Below are positions 47,001-51,654 of a stretch of DNA of 64,000 nt, one piece after another. A model generated the notes under the pieces. It worked only from the letters and a program-made list of their open reading frames with translations, searched no databases and was not told the DNA's origin. The stretch spans positions 5,246,761-5,310,760 of the forward strand of contig OX465103.1 in NCBI GenBank assembly GCA_949987565.1. The letters are read 5' to 3'. A program made the translations under genes and the position numbers. This DNA comes from Luidia sarsii. Lineage: Eukaryota; Echinodermata; Asteroidea; Paxillosida; Luidiidae. Position 1 is the stretch's first letter, and each line of letters begins with the position of its first letter.

Positions 47001-50000
47001 GTCAGCACTTTGGAACTAGGGCCCAGCTAACACTGGAAAGCAGTGACAATCACGTTGCCATGAAGCTGGATAAGACCGGACTCTCTTTCTTTTTTTTTGC
47101 ATTATGAATCACCCTCTGATTTGGTTCATTTGTTTTCAGTGATGTTAAGAGCGTGGCGAGAACGGAATCCACAGAATCGAATAAAGGCAGCCCACGAAGC
47201 CCTGGAAAAATCACCAGAGTAAGACTTAATGCATGTGGTTTCAAACTTTCTTAGTTTCTAACAAAGGTTAAGAAAAATGGACTGGAAACTTTAAAAGACC
47301 TTTTTTTTGATCAAATAGTCTGTCCATTTTTTTTTTTTAAGCATATAGGCCTACCGTATTTACTGGAGTAATAACAGGTCTTGATTTTCCGAAAAAGTGG
47401 GGCAGGACCTTGCTTGCCAAATAAGAGAAATTTCACAAGGGCACGCTGGCCCTAGTTGGTAGTGACAGTGCCATTGTTCTCAAGGGCATGCTGGCCAACT
47501 CCAGAGGGCATCGGGTCAATGGCCTTGGTGGCCTTGGTTAAGATCAAGGCCTGGTAATATAGTATACACAAATGTTGCAAACTGCTTACTTACTAAAATG
47601 CTAAAATGGCCAAAATGCAAAAAGGAAAAATTATCACAGGCCTGACAATTTCGATCCTAACATCGCAACGTCAGGCCCTCTAAATGATGAGTTTTGCATT
47701 TTGCTTATTTTCGTTAATCGGCATTTTGCAACATTTTTTTAGAATTTTACTATAATTATTTATTTACCGGTACACAAAAGTTCACTGAACATATTATAAC
47801 AGTAAATGTATCTTGAAATTTAAAGCCTTTAAATGATACCGGGACCCGATCCAAGTGTGACCTTTCTCAAAGGAGTATATCAAGGGTCTATCAAACAGCC
47901 AAAGTGGAGCTGCGATTGGAAACCTAATGTCTGGTTGTACAATGTACGTACCGGTATGTACATGTATACAGTACCTGTGCCCTACCACCTGAGCTGTCCA
48001 GCCCTTTTGGGGGGGCCTTCCCAAAGATTCAATTTCTGCATCTTTGTTACGTTGGCCCTTCTTTGAATGGCCTTTCTGCCTTGTTTGCCGATGCCTATGC
48101 CATTGAAAGTCAAGGCCAAGACATTGCCCCCGTGGAAATGTCAAGAGTTGAGGTCCGTCGTTCATGTTGAGAGATCCTTGTCAGTCATGGTGCGGTACAT
48201 TAGTGACATGAATCCCTCTGTTAGGCCCATACAATGTACATACAGTGTACGCTCCTGAATTCATGTATAAAACCCCATAGCTTGACTTAAAGCCCCTACA
48301 CATTGGTCGAGGTCAAAGAATAGTATCCATATGACATATTGTCTGATCCAACATATGCATGAAATAGCACACCTGTTAAAATTTCAGCTCAATCCGCCAA
48401 TCGAGTCTCAAGAAAATCGTGAAAATTTGTTTCGCGAAAATGCAGCATTCAATGCCATACTGTTCCGAAATTGTTTTTAGATCTCGGTGAGACGTAAACA
48501 GTTTCTTTTACTCTTTTCTCCCAAAATACAACATTTTAGGCAGAAATATTTCAGCGAGAGGTTTCTACTATACCCATCTTCAAACTGTATAAGTTTCCTG
48601 TAAATCTGTAAACGTTTCTGTTTTTCGATCTTACCAATGTTGTGTAGGGGCTTTAATGGGCAAGGATCACTACAAAGACTGATGAAAATGAACTGTATAT
48701 GCACAGTCATTATTTATTTTTTATTTTGGTAAATCGGTTAGAAGGGCTGTTCCCACTGTGCAAATACACTGTAGTTGCTATTCAACCCCCCCCCCCAAAT
48801 TTTTGGGGGGATGGCTAGTGTCCACACATGCCAAAATATCACGATACAACAAATCGGGAGCCGATGGTGGAGAGCCATTCTGGTCAAATGGTGGATGTGT
48901 ACCCAAGGGTGGCTCACACGGTGTGACATAAAGTTGTACATTAAACAAGGACAGCACTTCCTTTCAGTTCCCCCCCCCCCCCCCGAAAAAGAGAGTAGAA
49001 TTTGAATCGCGATTCAAATCGCCATCCAAATTATCACGCTTTTTTTGGGGGGGGGGGGGACAGGACAGTGGAATTAGCCCTCTAGAGGCTAAGCTTGGAC
49101 TCAAAGTCCCACTCTAGTCAAATATTCACAATGTTTCGCATATTTGGAGATGCGTGCGCCGTCCAAGTCCTTGAACACATGCACGTGTGTTAAAGGGTAT
49201 TCCACAGAAATCTATGTGTTGTGCAATCGGCACTTGTCTGAACTGTCTGAATAATCTCAGGGTTAGTTCACAGCGGTGCGTAGACTACATGCAGCAGGTG
49301 CAGTTACAACCTCTGCGCGATTACGAAGTGAGCCCAATTTGTTTGGTGAATGCTGCCTACATTGTACATGTACATGTACGTGTACGTGCATAATGTGTGC
49401 TCACTTAGATGTGCACACTACACGCTCACGATTATGCGTGGCCTGAACTTGCCACACAGGCCCCCCCCCCCCCCCCTCCTCCTGATCCGTCACTTTGGTC
49501 CGGAAAAGAAACAGAGTTCTGAGGGCAGCTGGTAGCAAATCCCTCAGCTTTTTTTTTTATCTTTTTTTTTGGGGGGGGGGATAATCCTGAACTGCCAAGT
49601 TCTTTTTTTTTCTCTTTTTTTTTTCTCCTGAGAGGGTTGAATGACCTCGTCTGCAGGAGTTGGCTTGTTCTGGCTGTATCAATTTGCTTTAGTTTTTGTT
49701 TCATTTGTTTCCCTTTATAGACTGTCGAGCCTGTTGTGTGTATTCTATGCTGAACAGTTTTTAACAGACGTTTGCCCTATGTCTTTTGGCCTCTGAAAAA
49801 AAATGCAAAGAATGAAACATCATATGGGATTCTCTCTCGTTCTCTCCTTCTCTCTGTTTCTCTTTCTGTCACTCTGTCTCTGTTTTATTCTGTGTGTATT
49901 TCTTTCTCTTTCTCCCCCGCCTCTTTCTCCCTCACTCTCCCTCCCTTGGTCTCCTCCTTTCCTCTCTCTTTGTCTCCCCCTCCTTCCCTCTCCCTCTCCC

Positions 50001-50343
50001 TCTCTTGCACTGTCTCTTCCCCCTCTCTTCCCCTCTTCTTCCATCCCCCTTTCTTTCACCCCTCTCTCTTTCTCTCTCCCTCTCCTCTCTCTCCCTCTCC
50101 TCTCTCCTCTTTCTCTGTGTCTCTCCCCTCTCTTTCTCTATCTCTCTTCCTCTCTCTCCCTCTCTCTCCCTCTCCTCTCCCATTTTCCTCTCTCCCTCTC
50201 TTTCTCCCCCTCTTTCTCTGTCTCCCTTTCCCTGTCTGTCTCTCTTTCTCCCCCTTCTCCTTCCATCTCTCTCTCTTCCTCTTTCATTCTCTCTCTCTTT
50301 CTCTTTCTCTGTCTCTCTCTCTTCCTCTCTCTTTCCCTTTTTC

Positions 50344-50417
<74 letters not shown>

Positions 50418-51379
50418 CGGCTGTCTTTTCCTGTCTTCAGCAGTTGTGCAGCTGCCCTGATTCTCCTGGCAGAGGAGGAGTCCACAACGGTGGCGGAGGC
50501 TGAGAGGTTGTTCAGGCAGGCTCTCAAGTCGGCCGACTGCAACTTCAAGCGGAGTCAGGCGTTGCAGCACCACAGCCCTACGCACGAGAAAATACACAGT
50601 GAGTCTGCCTGGCCAATCAACGTAGGGTTCTATCTTCAGACATTCTTTGGCTGCCGCTGATTGGGAAATCTTTAGCAGTTTCGTTAATTCTCAAAGAGAG
50701 TAACAAGCCACGCGCTTAAGTTTTTCTTAAACTAGCCCACCGGGCTAGTAAATTGAGTTTTTTGCTAGCCCGCAGCCAGTTTTACTAGCCCTGTATAATT
50801 AATATTGAATTTAACACAAGGTTATTACATGTAGGTGAAGTAAAACAAATCATTAGTTTCTACTTTCTCATCCCCGCCCACATTGTTTTTTGCTGCCACA
50901 CCGCTGCCTACTTTTTACTAGTCCGCCGGGCTAGCAATGTGGGTCATTTTACTAGCCCGCAGCCATTTCGACTAGACAATGACCGTCGGGCTAGTGCTAA
51001 GGTCGAGCCCTGAGTAATATTCAAAAATGTTGCATACTGCCTACTGACTAAAATGACCAAATTTGAAAATGCAAAACTCTCCAAAATGTAAAACTCTTTC
51101 TCAAAGGCCTTTGAGAAAGGTCCTGCTTGGATCGAAACGTGAAACGTCAGGCCCTCCTATTCTTAATATATTCGTTTTTTGGTCATTTTAGTCAGTTAAG
51201 CTGCATTTTAGCACATTACTGTGTAAATGTGTCAAATTTATAGATCCTAATCCCCCCCTTTTTGGACTATCTTTCTGACAGGGAGAGATTTGAACATCTT
51301 GGTCTACAATAAGCGTCGTCTGGCAATGTGTATGCGCAAGCTGGGCCGCACCAAGGAAGCGGTCAAGATCATGCGCGAC
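7655..51379 (+). CDS. ST7: ST7 (suppressor of tumorigenicity 7 family), N-terminal half, seven exons, continues beyond window
   Basis: Exons 7655-7805, 32656-32738, 34187-34319, 35191-35361, 47140-47218, 50441-50598 and 51282-51379 join phase by phase into exactly 291 codons. The product aligns by eye with vertebrate ST7 throughout: [76 protein letters not shown], the [19 protein letters not shown] junction, [19 protein letters not shown] and [20 protein letters not shown]. Vertebrate ST7 has roughly 550-590 residues, so about half is here. Two membrane segments are visible (about residues 18-38 and 62-80); the later part is helical and TPR-like. ST7 is a conserved membrane protein implicated in growth suppression and matrix remodelling, with no settled biochemical activity. 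The next conserved exon (starting near LMKEFP in vertebrates) was not found before 64000. Confidence 0.95.
7806..8109 (+). other. Start of ST7 intron 1
   Basis: This is the first part of the intron at 7806-32655. Near 7885-7955 it repeats GTTGTACT / TGTAGTTGTACT several times. No gene is seen. Confidence 0.5.
8110..8343. repeat. Palindromic interspersed repeat, interrupted copy
   Basis: TGTTGCAAACTACTCACTGA and CTAAAATAG, then GGGCCTGACGTTTCAATCC, and far right TAGGATCGAAACTTCAGGCC. The centre has been expanded by unrelated sequence. Confidence 0.7.
8344..9023. other. Intron, no gene; possible decayed element near 8565-8800
   Basis: GTGTTCGCACTGGAGTTG (near 8565) and GTCCGCACTGGATTTAAT (near 8787) are similar short blocks around repeated TTACCC/GGGTAA motifs. 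The pattern recalls the motif-rich ends of the larger elements elsewhere in the window, but no matching inverted terminus was found. Confidence 0.35.
9024..9272. repeat. ACATGT hexamer cluster
   Basis: Many short runs of (ACATGT)n with CACGTG- and TACTGTA-type interruptions. Each unit is a palindrome of alternating purine and pyrimidine. Confidence 0.85.
9620..9990. repeat. Degenerate SINE-like / shared repeat fragment
   Basis: Read on the minus strand, 9760-9620 begins with GGGCTTGACAGCTTGGCAGG, resembling the tRNA-like heads at 39.6 and 48.0 kb. The + strand block GGGTGGGGGCGCCACGCC plus GTCAAAAGCATTCAAC (near 9768-9803) recurs in similar form near 57261-57295. It is weakly preserved. Confidence 0.45.
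9991..10629. other. Intron, no gene recognised
   Basis: Low-copy AT-rich sequence with single ACATGT runs (near 10003 and 10327). No supported feature. Confidence 0.5.
10630..11425. repeat. Scattered ACATGT clusters
   Basis: ACATGT, TACTGTA and TACGTGTA units occur singly and in runs of up to three or four. Reading frames here are open because ACATGT runs lack stops in most frames; no domain is recognised in them. Confidence 0.75.
11543..11730. repeat. Palindromic interspersed repeat, two half copies
   Basis: The first half (11543-11581) reads GCCTCTGAAGAAGGTCCTGC, TAGGATCGAAACTTTAGG on the + strand. The second half (11634-11730) has GGTGCAAACCGCTTTCTGAC, CTAAAAAC and an inverted core ending CTTTTCTCAAAGGC. 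The first half keeps CTGAAGA where other copies have TTTGAGA. Confidence 0.75.
11731..13434. other. Low-copy intron sequence, no gene
   Basis: Comparatively repeat-poor stretch with a few short ACATGT runs and a GC-richer part near 13030-13330. No exon-like ORF with family similarity. Its low repeat content makes it a possible place for intronic regulatory elements, but nothing specific is seen. Confidence 0.5.
13435..15269. repeat. Dense ACATGT-type satellite region
   Basis: Dozens of (ACATGT)n runs, up to five or six units (for example near 13594-13621 and 14466-14497), mixed with TACTGTAC, ACAGTACATG and CCGGTA variants. This is one of the densest such stretches in the window. Confidence 0.85.
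15435..18466 (-). pseudogene. Tc1-like transposase remnant (minus strand, split and frameshifted)
   Basis: A minus-strand ATG at 18466 starts MGRKKRT, typical of Tc1 transposase N-termini, and is cut after about 12 codons by the nested element. The remainder, left of 16165, reads only in shifting frames. Recognisable pieces are EGTMK near 15920, a proline/tryptophan-rich stretch near 15740 where the DLNPIENLW motif belongs, and [16 protein letters not shown] near 15600, resembling the family's C-terminal RR..AVI.A.GG.T.Y. Stops and frame changes show it is dead. Confidence 0.6.
16165..18423. mobile_element. Nested non-autonomous element with CAGGGTTCTCCCCA termini and 5-bp TSD
   Basis: The 14-bp perfect inverted termini CAGGGTTCTCCCCA / TGGGGAGAACCCTG are flanked by direct TTCAT (16160-16164 and 18424-18428). 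Near the left end four copies of CCGATACGCA lie within 80 bp. Near 16799 it contains the start of another CAGGGCTCGAAAT-type element. It is inserted in the N-terminal codons of the Tc1 transposase, so it is younger than that element. The 5-bp duplication fits hAT5-type elements (inference). Confidence 0.78.
18745..20547. other. Intron, no gene; scattered ACATGT runs
   Basis: ACATGT/TACGTA-type clusters near 18740-18765, 19380-19460 and 19675-19955. A direct ATGACGTCAT pair lies at 19778-19806 (two CRE-like octamers about 18 bp apart). No coding sequence recognised. Confidence 0.55.
20548..20752. repeat. Small MITE (ATTTCACCAAAC / TACGATGCATCGTAAGG family), copy 1
   Basis: The left end ATTTCACCAAACTCATCCTAA and right end CATCGTAAGGCTCTGTGAAAT match the copies at 39678 and 52478. 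This copy carries ACATGT insertions, for example GAGTTACATGTACACATGTACC where the 39.8-kb copy has GAGTTACGATGC. Confidence 0.75.
20858..20907 (+). repeat. Palindromic interspersed repeat, core only
   Basis: GCCTCATGAGAGAGGTGCTG, CTAGAATTGAAATATCAGG is a degenerate single core. A further fragment (CCTGTCAGGCCCTC) lies near 20471. Confidence 0.6.
21372..21400 (+). promoter_or_regulatory. Core-promoter-like TATA box plus initiator
   Basis: TATAAA at 21372-21377 lies 26 bp upstream of the A of TCAGT (21396-21400), which fits TATA-to-start spacing. Downstream sequence to 21780 is exon-like in composition and not ACATGT-rich. It is then cut by two transposons, and an AATAAA appears at 23731. A TG at 21048 (TGTTATGGGGAATG) could begin an LTR. 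The likeliest source is a retroviral-type solo LTR or a non-coding RNA promoter; neither is proven. Confidence 0.4.
21782..23073. mobile_element. Non-autonomous TIR element with repeated AACCGGGTT motifs
   Basis: The termini AGGCCTTTCTCACACTGTC and (inverted) AGGCCTTTTCACACTGTC bound 1.29 kb. The subterminal regions carry clustered AACCGGGTT, GGTTCGAA and GGGTTGAAA motifs and a palindrome at 21807-21841 (AATCTCGGGGTCGGAAC / GTTCCGACCCCGAGATT). No transposase ORF. I saw no convincing target duplication. Confidence 0.75.
22127..22500. repeat. ~157-bp tandem repeat, 2.3 copies, inside TIR element
   Basis: GTTGTGCACAGAATGCG starts units at 22127, 22285 and 22442; each carries CTTTGACAGCTCTTTCTATG and CAATCTATCTATCGTGCAAC. 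Related pieces occur inside the separate TIR element at 42440-42530 and 42806-42980, so two elements with different ends share internal sequence. Confidence 0.8.
23122..23565. mobile_element. MITE with perfect 17-bp termini CAGCGTGTTTCTACTGA
   Basis: The left terminus at 23122-23138 and the exact inverse at 23549-23565 enclose 444 bp. AGTAGAAACA recurs near 23203, 23308, 23466 and at the right end, and GGTTGCCGG/CCGGCAACC motifs recur inside. It is 48 bp from the end of the 21.8-23.07 kb element. It is non-coding. Confidence 0.82.
23566..25829. other. Intron, no gene
   Basis: Scattered poly-A/T, a few ACATGT runs, and low-copy sequence. A purine-rich stretch at 25370-25435 (GAGAGA/AAGAGAA) precedes the pyrimidine tract. 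No coding evidence. Confidence 0.55.
25830..26611. repeat. ~780-bp polypyrimidine tract, (CCTTCCTCCTCC)n and relatives
   Basis: Nearly pure C/T on the + strand. The most regular part (about 26105-26280) repeats the 12-mer CCTTCCTCCTCC. Two interruptions are identical CTACATGTACATCCC pieces near 26320 and 26400. Long open frames here are low-complexity artefacts. Such mirror-symmetric tracts can form H-DNA (established). Confidence 0.92.
26612..27738. other. Intron, no gene
   Basis: AT-rich with ACATGT runs near 26957-26982 and 27374-27398. No supported ORF or element. Confidence 0.5.
27739..28043. mobile_element. MITE with CAGGGATGTAAG termini and AAAGAA duplication
   Basis: The perfect 12-bp inverted terminus CAGGGATGTAAG / CTTACATCCCTG encloses 305 bp, with AAAGAA directly abutting both ends (27733-27738 and 28044-28049). 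The left end contains the palindrome ATTTCCAGAAATTTCTGGA. It is non-coding. Confidence 0.72.
28044..29714. other. Intron, comparatively low-copy, no gene
   Basis: About 28080-28450 is free of the window's repeats and of balanced composition, so it is a plausible conserved non-coding candidate. ACATGT and CA-rich runs lie near 28580-28830. A GGTTTGAATCC B-box-like sequence (minus strand, near 29528) hints at a decayed tRNA-type SINE. No exon recognised. Confidence 0.45.
30625..30732 (+). pseudogene. Truncated start of transposon companion ORF (YqaJ-type, tentative)
   Basis: ATG at 30625 opens [18 protein letters not shown] then [18 protein letters not shown] (36 residues) before similarity ends at the deletion point. 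The pattern FLD...ARY...L..I.GIDPY resembles N-termini of second ORFs of THAP-linked invertebrate transposons as I remember them. The frame runs to a stop near 30768 in unrelated sequence. Confidence 0.45.
30736..30888 (-). pseudogene. Truncated THAP-type zinc-finger start (transposon-derived)
   Basis: Minus-strand ATG at 30888 opens [20 protein letters not shown], then [18 protein letters not shown] and [14 protein letters not shown]-x4-C, the FH(R)LP stretch and the basic KRR..W.S... match the first half of a THAP C2CH zinc finger. The C-terminal half with its Cys and His is missing, so no functional domain remains. The Cys spacing and KRR..WL..(I/V) motif are typical of transposon-linked THAPs. 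Confidence 0.7.
32656..32738 (+). CDS. ST7: ST7 exon 2 (second membrane segment)
   Basis: After CCTTGCAG it completes Val51 and encodes [18 protein letters not shown] then SSLISGLIL, nearly identical to vertebrate ST7. It ends in phase 0 at GTGAGT. The preceding intron is about 24.9 kb. Confidence 0.95.
32739..33651 (+). other. ST7 intron 2, first part; no feature
   Basis: Low-copy sequence with short poly-T and poly-C runs. No exon or repeat with good support. Confidence 0.5.
33652..33886. repeat. Tandem duplication (124 + 111 bp) with an ACATGT length difference
   Basis: Both units run from GATTTTGGCG to AAAAGAATACAG and share TGCATACACAGTGCTTTGCC. Unit 1 has GAATGTACACATGTACATGT then AATTCAATGTGG where unit 2 has GAATGTACATTCAATGTGG, a 13-bp gain made of ACATGT sequence. 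Confidence 0.85.
34187..34319 (+). CDS. ST7: ST7 exon 3
   Basis: After TTCTCGCAG it encodes [18 protein letters not shown] then [11 protein letters not shown] and a low-complexity S/N/T/Q linker ([15 protein letters not shown]), matching the variable S/N-rich linker of vertebrate ST7. It ends one base into a Glu codon at GTATGC. A 21-bp minisatellite begins 9 bases after the exon. Confidence 0.95.
34329..35056. repeat. 21-bp minisatellite, ~34 copies, in ST7 intron 3
   Basis: The unit is GGGGCACCAAGGCAATGACCA, with some units gaining one G. It begins 9 bases after the end of exon 3. A higher-order duplication is visible: the variant CACCAATGCAATGGCCA followed by a GTACACCAAGG unit occurs at 34454 and again at 34773 (319 bp apart). 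Because 21 is a multiple of 3, several frames stay open on both strands and give artefactual repeat proteins (7-residue periodicity). Confidence 0.95.
35191..35361 (+). CDS. ST7: ST7 exon 4
   Basis: After CTCTTTCAG it encodes [54 protein letters not shown] and ADE. It is the most conserved block of the family seen here. It ends one base into the next Val codon at GTACAG. Confidence 0.95.
35362..36269 (+). other. ST7 intron 4, first part; no feature
   Basis: Low-copy sequence. A long minus-strand open frame at about 35624-36385 has no recognisable domain and crosses into the element at 36270. No exon recognised. Confidence 0.5.
36270..38264. mobile_element. TIR element with GATATCG-rich ends, carrying the 67-bp array
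   Basis: The left end AAGGTTGTTCGATATCC and right end (inverted) AGGCTTGTTCGATATTT are flanked by the direct repeat ACATGTACCT (36260-36269, 38265-38274). Both ends carry clusters of CGATAT / ATATCG, including TACGATATCGCGATATCG. No transposase found. The flanking repeat contains ACATGTAC, which is common here, so the exact target duplication is uncertain. Confidence 0.72.
36858..37616. repeat. 67-bp tandem array, ~11 copies
   Basis: Each unit contains AAAGACTGACGTGAAGAGAG, ACTAGCGCTAACGTGATTGG and TCGTGAAAGAAGGGGGGCAC. Every copy thus holds TGACGT (half-CRE/bZIP type) and ATTGG (inverted CCAAT). Copies differ by a few substitutions and by the length of the G run. Confidence 0.93.
38275..39077. 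other. Intron, no gene
   Basis: Low-copy with short ACATGT/CCGGTA runs near 38565-38660. No supported feature. Confidence 0.5.
39078..39628 (-). mobile_element. Composite tRNA-headed repeat (SINE-like), copy 1
   Basis: Read on the minus strand from 39628: GGGCTGGACAACTCAGGTGG plus TACGGCACAGG (A-box-like), then GGTTTCCAATCCCAGCTCC (B-box-like), then GTTTGATAAATCC, CCTTTGAAAAAGAGACG, a TTTAAATTTCAAGGTATTC segment, and finally the palindromic body and GCAAACTGC module near 39078. The same order is found at 47572-48025. A tRNA-like head suggests RNA polymerase III transcription from the minus strand (family knowledge). Confidence 0.72.
39678..39817. repeat. Small MITE (GATTTCACCAAACCCATCGTAA family), copy 2
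   Basis: 140 bp; the left end GATTTCACCAAACCCATCGT and right end ACGATGCATCGTAAGG...TGTGAAATC are imperfect inverted repeats. It has the cleanest internal sequence of the four copies and lacks the ACATGT insertions seen in copy 1. A degenerate palindromic-core fragment (GCTAGGATTGGAATGTCAGG) follows at 39823. Confidence 0.78.
39818..41340. other. Intron, no gene
   Basis: ACATGT runs near 40625-40665 and 40900-40945. A balanced-composition stretch at 39970-40330 lacks known repeats and includes AAGATGGCGGCCATTATTGG (YY1-like AAGATGGCGGC). It is possibly regulatory; nothing firmer. Confidence 0.45.
41341..43408. mobile_element. TIR element with ACCCCTTTCCCACTAC ends and CCCCGGG motif clusters
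   Basis: The left end ACCCTTTTCCCACTAC and right end GTAGTGGGAAAGGGGT are inverted. Both subterminal regions carry many CCCCGGGTTAAC / GTTAACCCCGGGG motifs (41365-41500 and 43140-43390). The interior shares GTTGTGCACAGAATGCGCAA and CTATCTATCGTGCAAC with the element at 21.8-23.1 kb. No transposase. Confidence 0.78.
43409..44104. other. Intron, no gene; one strong ACATGT run
   Basis: 43455-43510 contains (ACATGT)n runs with TGTACACTGTACA interruptions. Otherwise nothing recognised. Confidence 0.55.
44105..45170. repeat. Perfect 533-bp tandem duplication
   Basis: 44105-44637 and 44638-45170 appear identical by eye, including a poly-C stretch of the same length. All three boundaries share CATGT. 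Such identity means a very recent event or an assembly artefact from two haplotypes. Confidence 0.92.
45171..45667. other. Intron, no gene
   Basis: A + strand open frame to 45387 has no recognised domain and starts at the duplication border. No further feature. Confidence 0.5.
45668..46020. repeat. 84-bp tandem array, four copies, with stepwise ACATGT gains
   Basis: Units start CCATGGCTGAC at 45668, 45760, 45844 and 45934. Copy 3 differs from copy 2 by an exact ACATGT gain (CCCTAT|ACATGT|TAATGG). Copy 4 has GGT|ACATGT|AGACT where copy 3 has GGTAGACT, and AAGATACATGTATTAGCC where copies 1-3 have AAGATGTAAGCC. Because 84 is a multiple of three, a minus-strand frame stays open as an artefact. 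Confidence 0.9.
46021..46745. other. Intron, no gene
   Basis: A GAGTTTGAACCCGAGACC block (near 46220) resembles an inverted tRNA B-box and may be SINE debris. A pyrimidine-rich stretch lies at 46500-46710. No exon. Confidence 0.45.
46746..46784 (+). repeat. Palindromic interspersed repeat, consensus core
   Basis: GCCTTTGAGAAAGGTCCTGC then TAGGATCGAAACGTCAGGC is the best-preserved single core. GCCT pairs with AGGC and GGTCCT pairs with AGGATC (one G-T), leaving GAAACGTC unpaired. Confidence 0.8.
47140..47218 (+). CDS. ST7: ST7 exon 5
   Basis: After TTGTTTTCAG it encodes [18 protein letters not shown] then HEALEKSP and two bases of an Asp codon before [22 protein letters not shown] is family-diagnostic. 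Confidence 0.94.
47219..47571 (+). other. ST7 intron 5, first part; no feature
   Basis: Poly-T runs and low-copy sequence with GGCCTTGG-rich short repeats near 47450-47550. No gene. Confidence 0.5.
47572..48025 (-). mobile_element. Composite tRNA-headed repeat (SINE-like), copy 2
   Basis: On the minus strand: GGGCTGGACAGCTCAGGTGG plus TAGGGCACAGG is a good A-box, GGTTTCCAATCGCAGCTCC a B-box, followed by the same body segments as at 39.1-39.6 kb. An ACATGT/CCGGTA run (47945-47975) has grown between the A and B boxes. The palindromic body here is reduced (CCTGACAATTTCGATCCTAA ... CAACGTCAGG). Confidence 0.75.
48287..48656. mobile_element. MITE with TTAA target duplication (copy 2, longer)
   Basis: TTAA at 48287-48290 and 48653-48656 flanks AGCCCCTACAC...GTGTAGGGGCT termini. 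Apart from short indels it matches 2041-2328 over its length and keeps about 80 bp that copy 1 lost (GCTCAATCCGCCAATCGAG region). It is non-coding. Confidence 0.88.
48657..49829. other. Intron, no gene; homopolymer runs
   Basis: Several poly-C/poly-G and poly-T runs (48787, 48970, 49045, 49462, 49547-49625). No exon recognised. Confidence 0.55.
49830..50440 (+). repeat. ~600-bp CT-rich tract ending in (CTGT)n, directly before ST7 exon 6
   Basis: TCTCTC/CCCTCT-rich sequence, then about 18 copies of CTGT (50345-50416), runs to within 1-2 dozen bases of the exon 6 acceptor. It works as an enormous polypyrimidine tract on the transcribed strand. ORFs here are low-complexity. Confidence 0.92.
50441..50598 (+). 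CDS. ST7: ST7 exon 6 (TPR-like helices)
   Basis: It encodes [36 protein letters not shown] and [16 protein letters not shown]. The acceptor is CTTCAG at 50440; a CAG three bases later could be used instead, which would remove one Ser. A pyrimidine tract of about 600 bp lies directly upstream. The donor is A|GTGAGT. Confidence 0.93.
50704..51012. mobile_element. Short element with GGGCTAG clusters and AGTAA target duplication
   Basis: The left end CAAGCCACGCGCTTAAG and right end CTAAGGTCGAGCCCTG are flanked by direct AGTAA (50699-50703, 51013-51017). Subterminal TAGCCCACCGGGCTA-type motifs match the 29715-32322 element in inverted orientation. It lies between ST7 exons 6 and 7. Confidence 0.82.
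51028..51211. repeat. Palindromic interspersed repeat, near-complete
   Basis: ATGTTGCATACTGCCTACTG and CTAAAATGACC, then TTTCTCAAAGGCCTTTGAGA, GGTCCTGCTTGGATCGAAAC with GTCAGGCCC, and the mirrored outer module GGTCATTTTAGTCAGTTAAG at the right end. It shows that the full element is one long inverted repeat. Confidence 0.82.
51282..51379 (+). CDS. ST7: ST7 exon 7
   Basis: After TTTCTGACAG it encodes [18 protein letters not shown] then [15 protein letters not shown], matching the vertebrate segment ending at MMRD. It ends in phase 0 at GTAAGT. A run of 20 G starts 17 bases after the exon. Confidence 0.94.
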
Positions 51380-51395
51380 GTAAGTTGATCTCACC

Positions 51396-51415
51396 GGGGG
51401 GGGGGGGGGGGGGGG
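51396..51415 (+). repeat. Run of 20 G after ST7 exon 7 donor
   Basis: Poly-G from 17 to 36 bases downstream of the exon end. G runs close to 5' splice sites can act as intronic splicing enhancers or form G-quadruplexes (established). The exact length may also be a sequencing uncertainty. Confidence 0.85.
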
Positions 51416-51543
51416 TTGGGAGCCCTAATGGTTACAGAGCTGTCCCGGCTGCGAAATGTGGGCTTTTCAAACATGGGAATCCTGCCTCAATTTTTTTTTA
51501 GCACAGGATTGGCAACCACGGACGCCTACCACGATGGATTGGT

Positions 51544-51654
51544 TTTCAATTTCAATTTTCAAATTTTCAATTTCAATTTTCAAATTTTCAATTTCAATTT
51601 CAATTTCAATTTCAATTTTCAAAATTTCAATTTCAATTTTCAATTTTTCAATTG
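51544..51654. repeat. TTTCAA simple repeat
   Basis: Alternating TTTCAA and TTTTCAAA units for 110 bp. Confidence 0.9.

Noticed and set aside
49803..50660. 285-codon frame rich in Ser/Leu/Phe overlapping ST7 exon 6
   Set aside because: It is the CT/CTGT simple repeat read through; only 50441-50598 is real coding sequence, and ST7 phase defines its frame.
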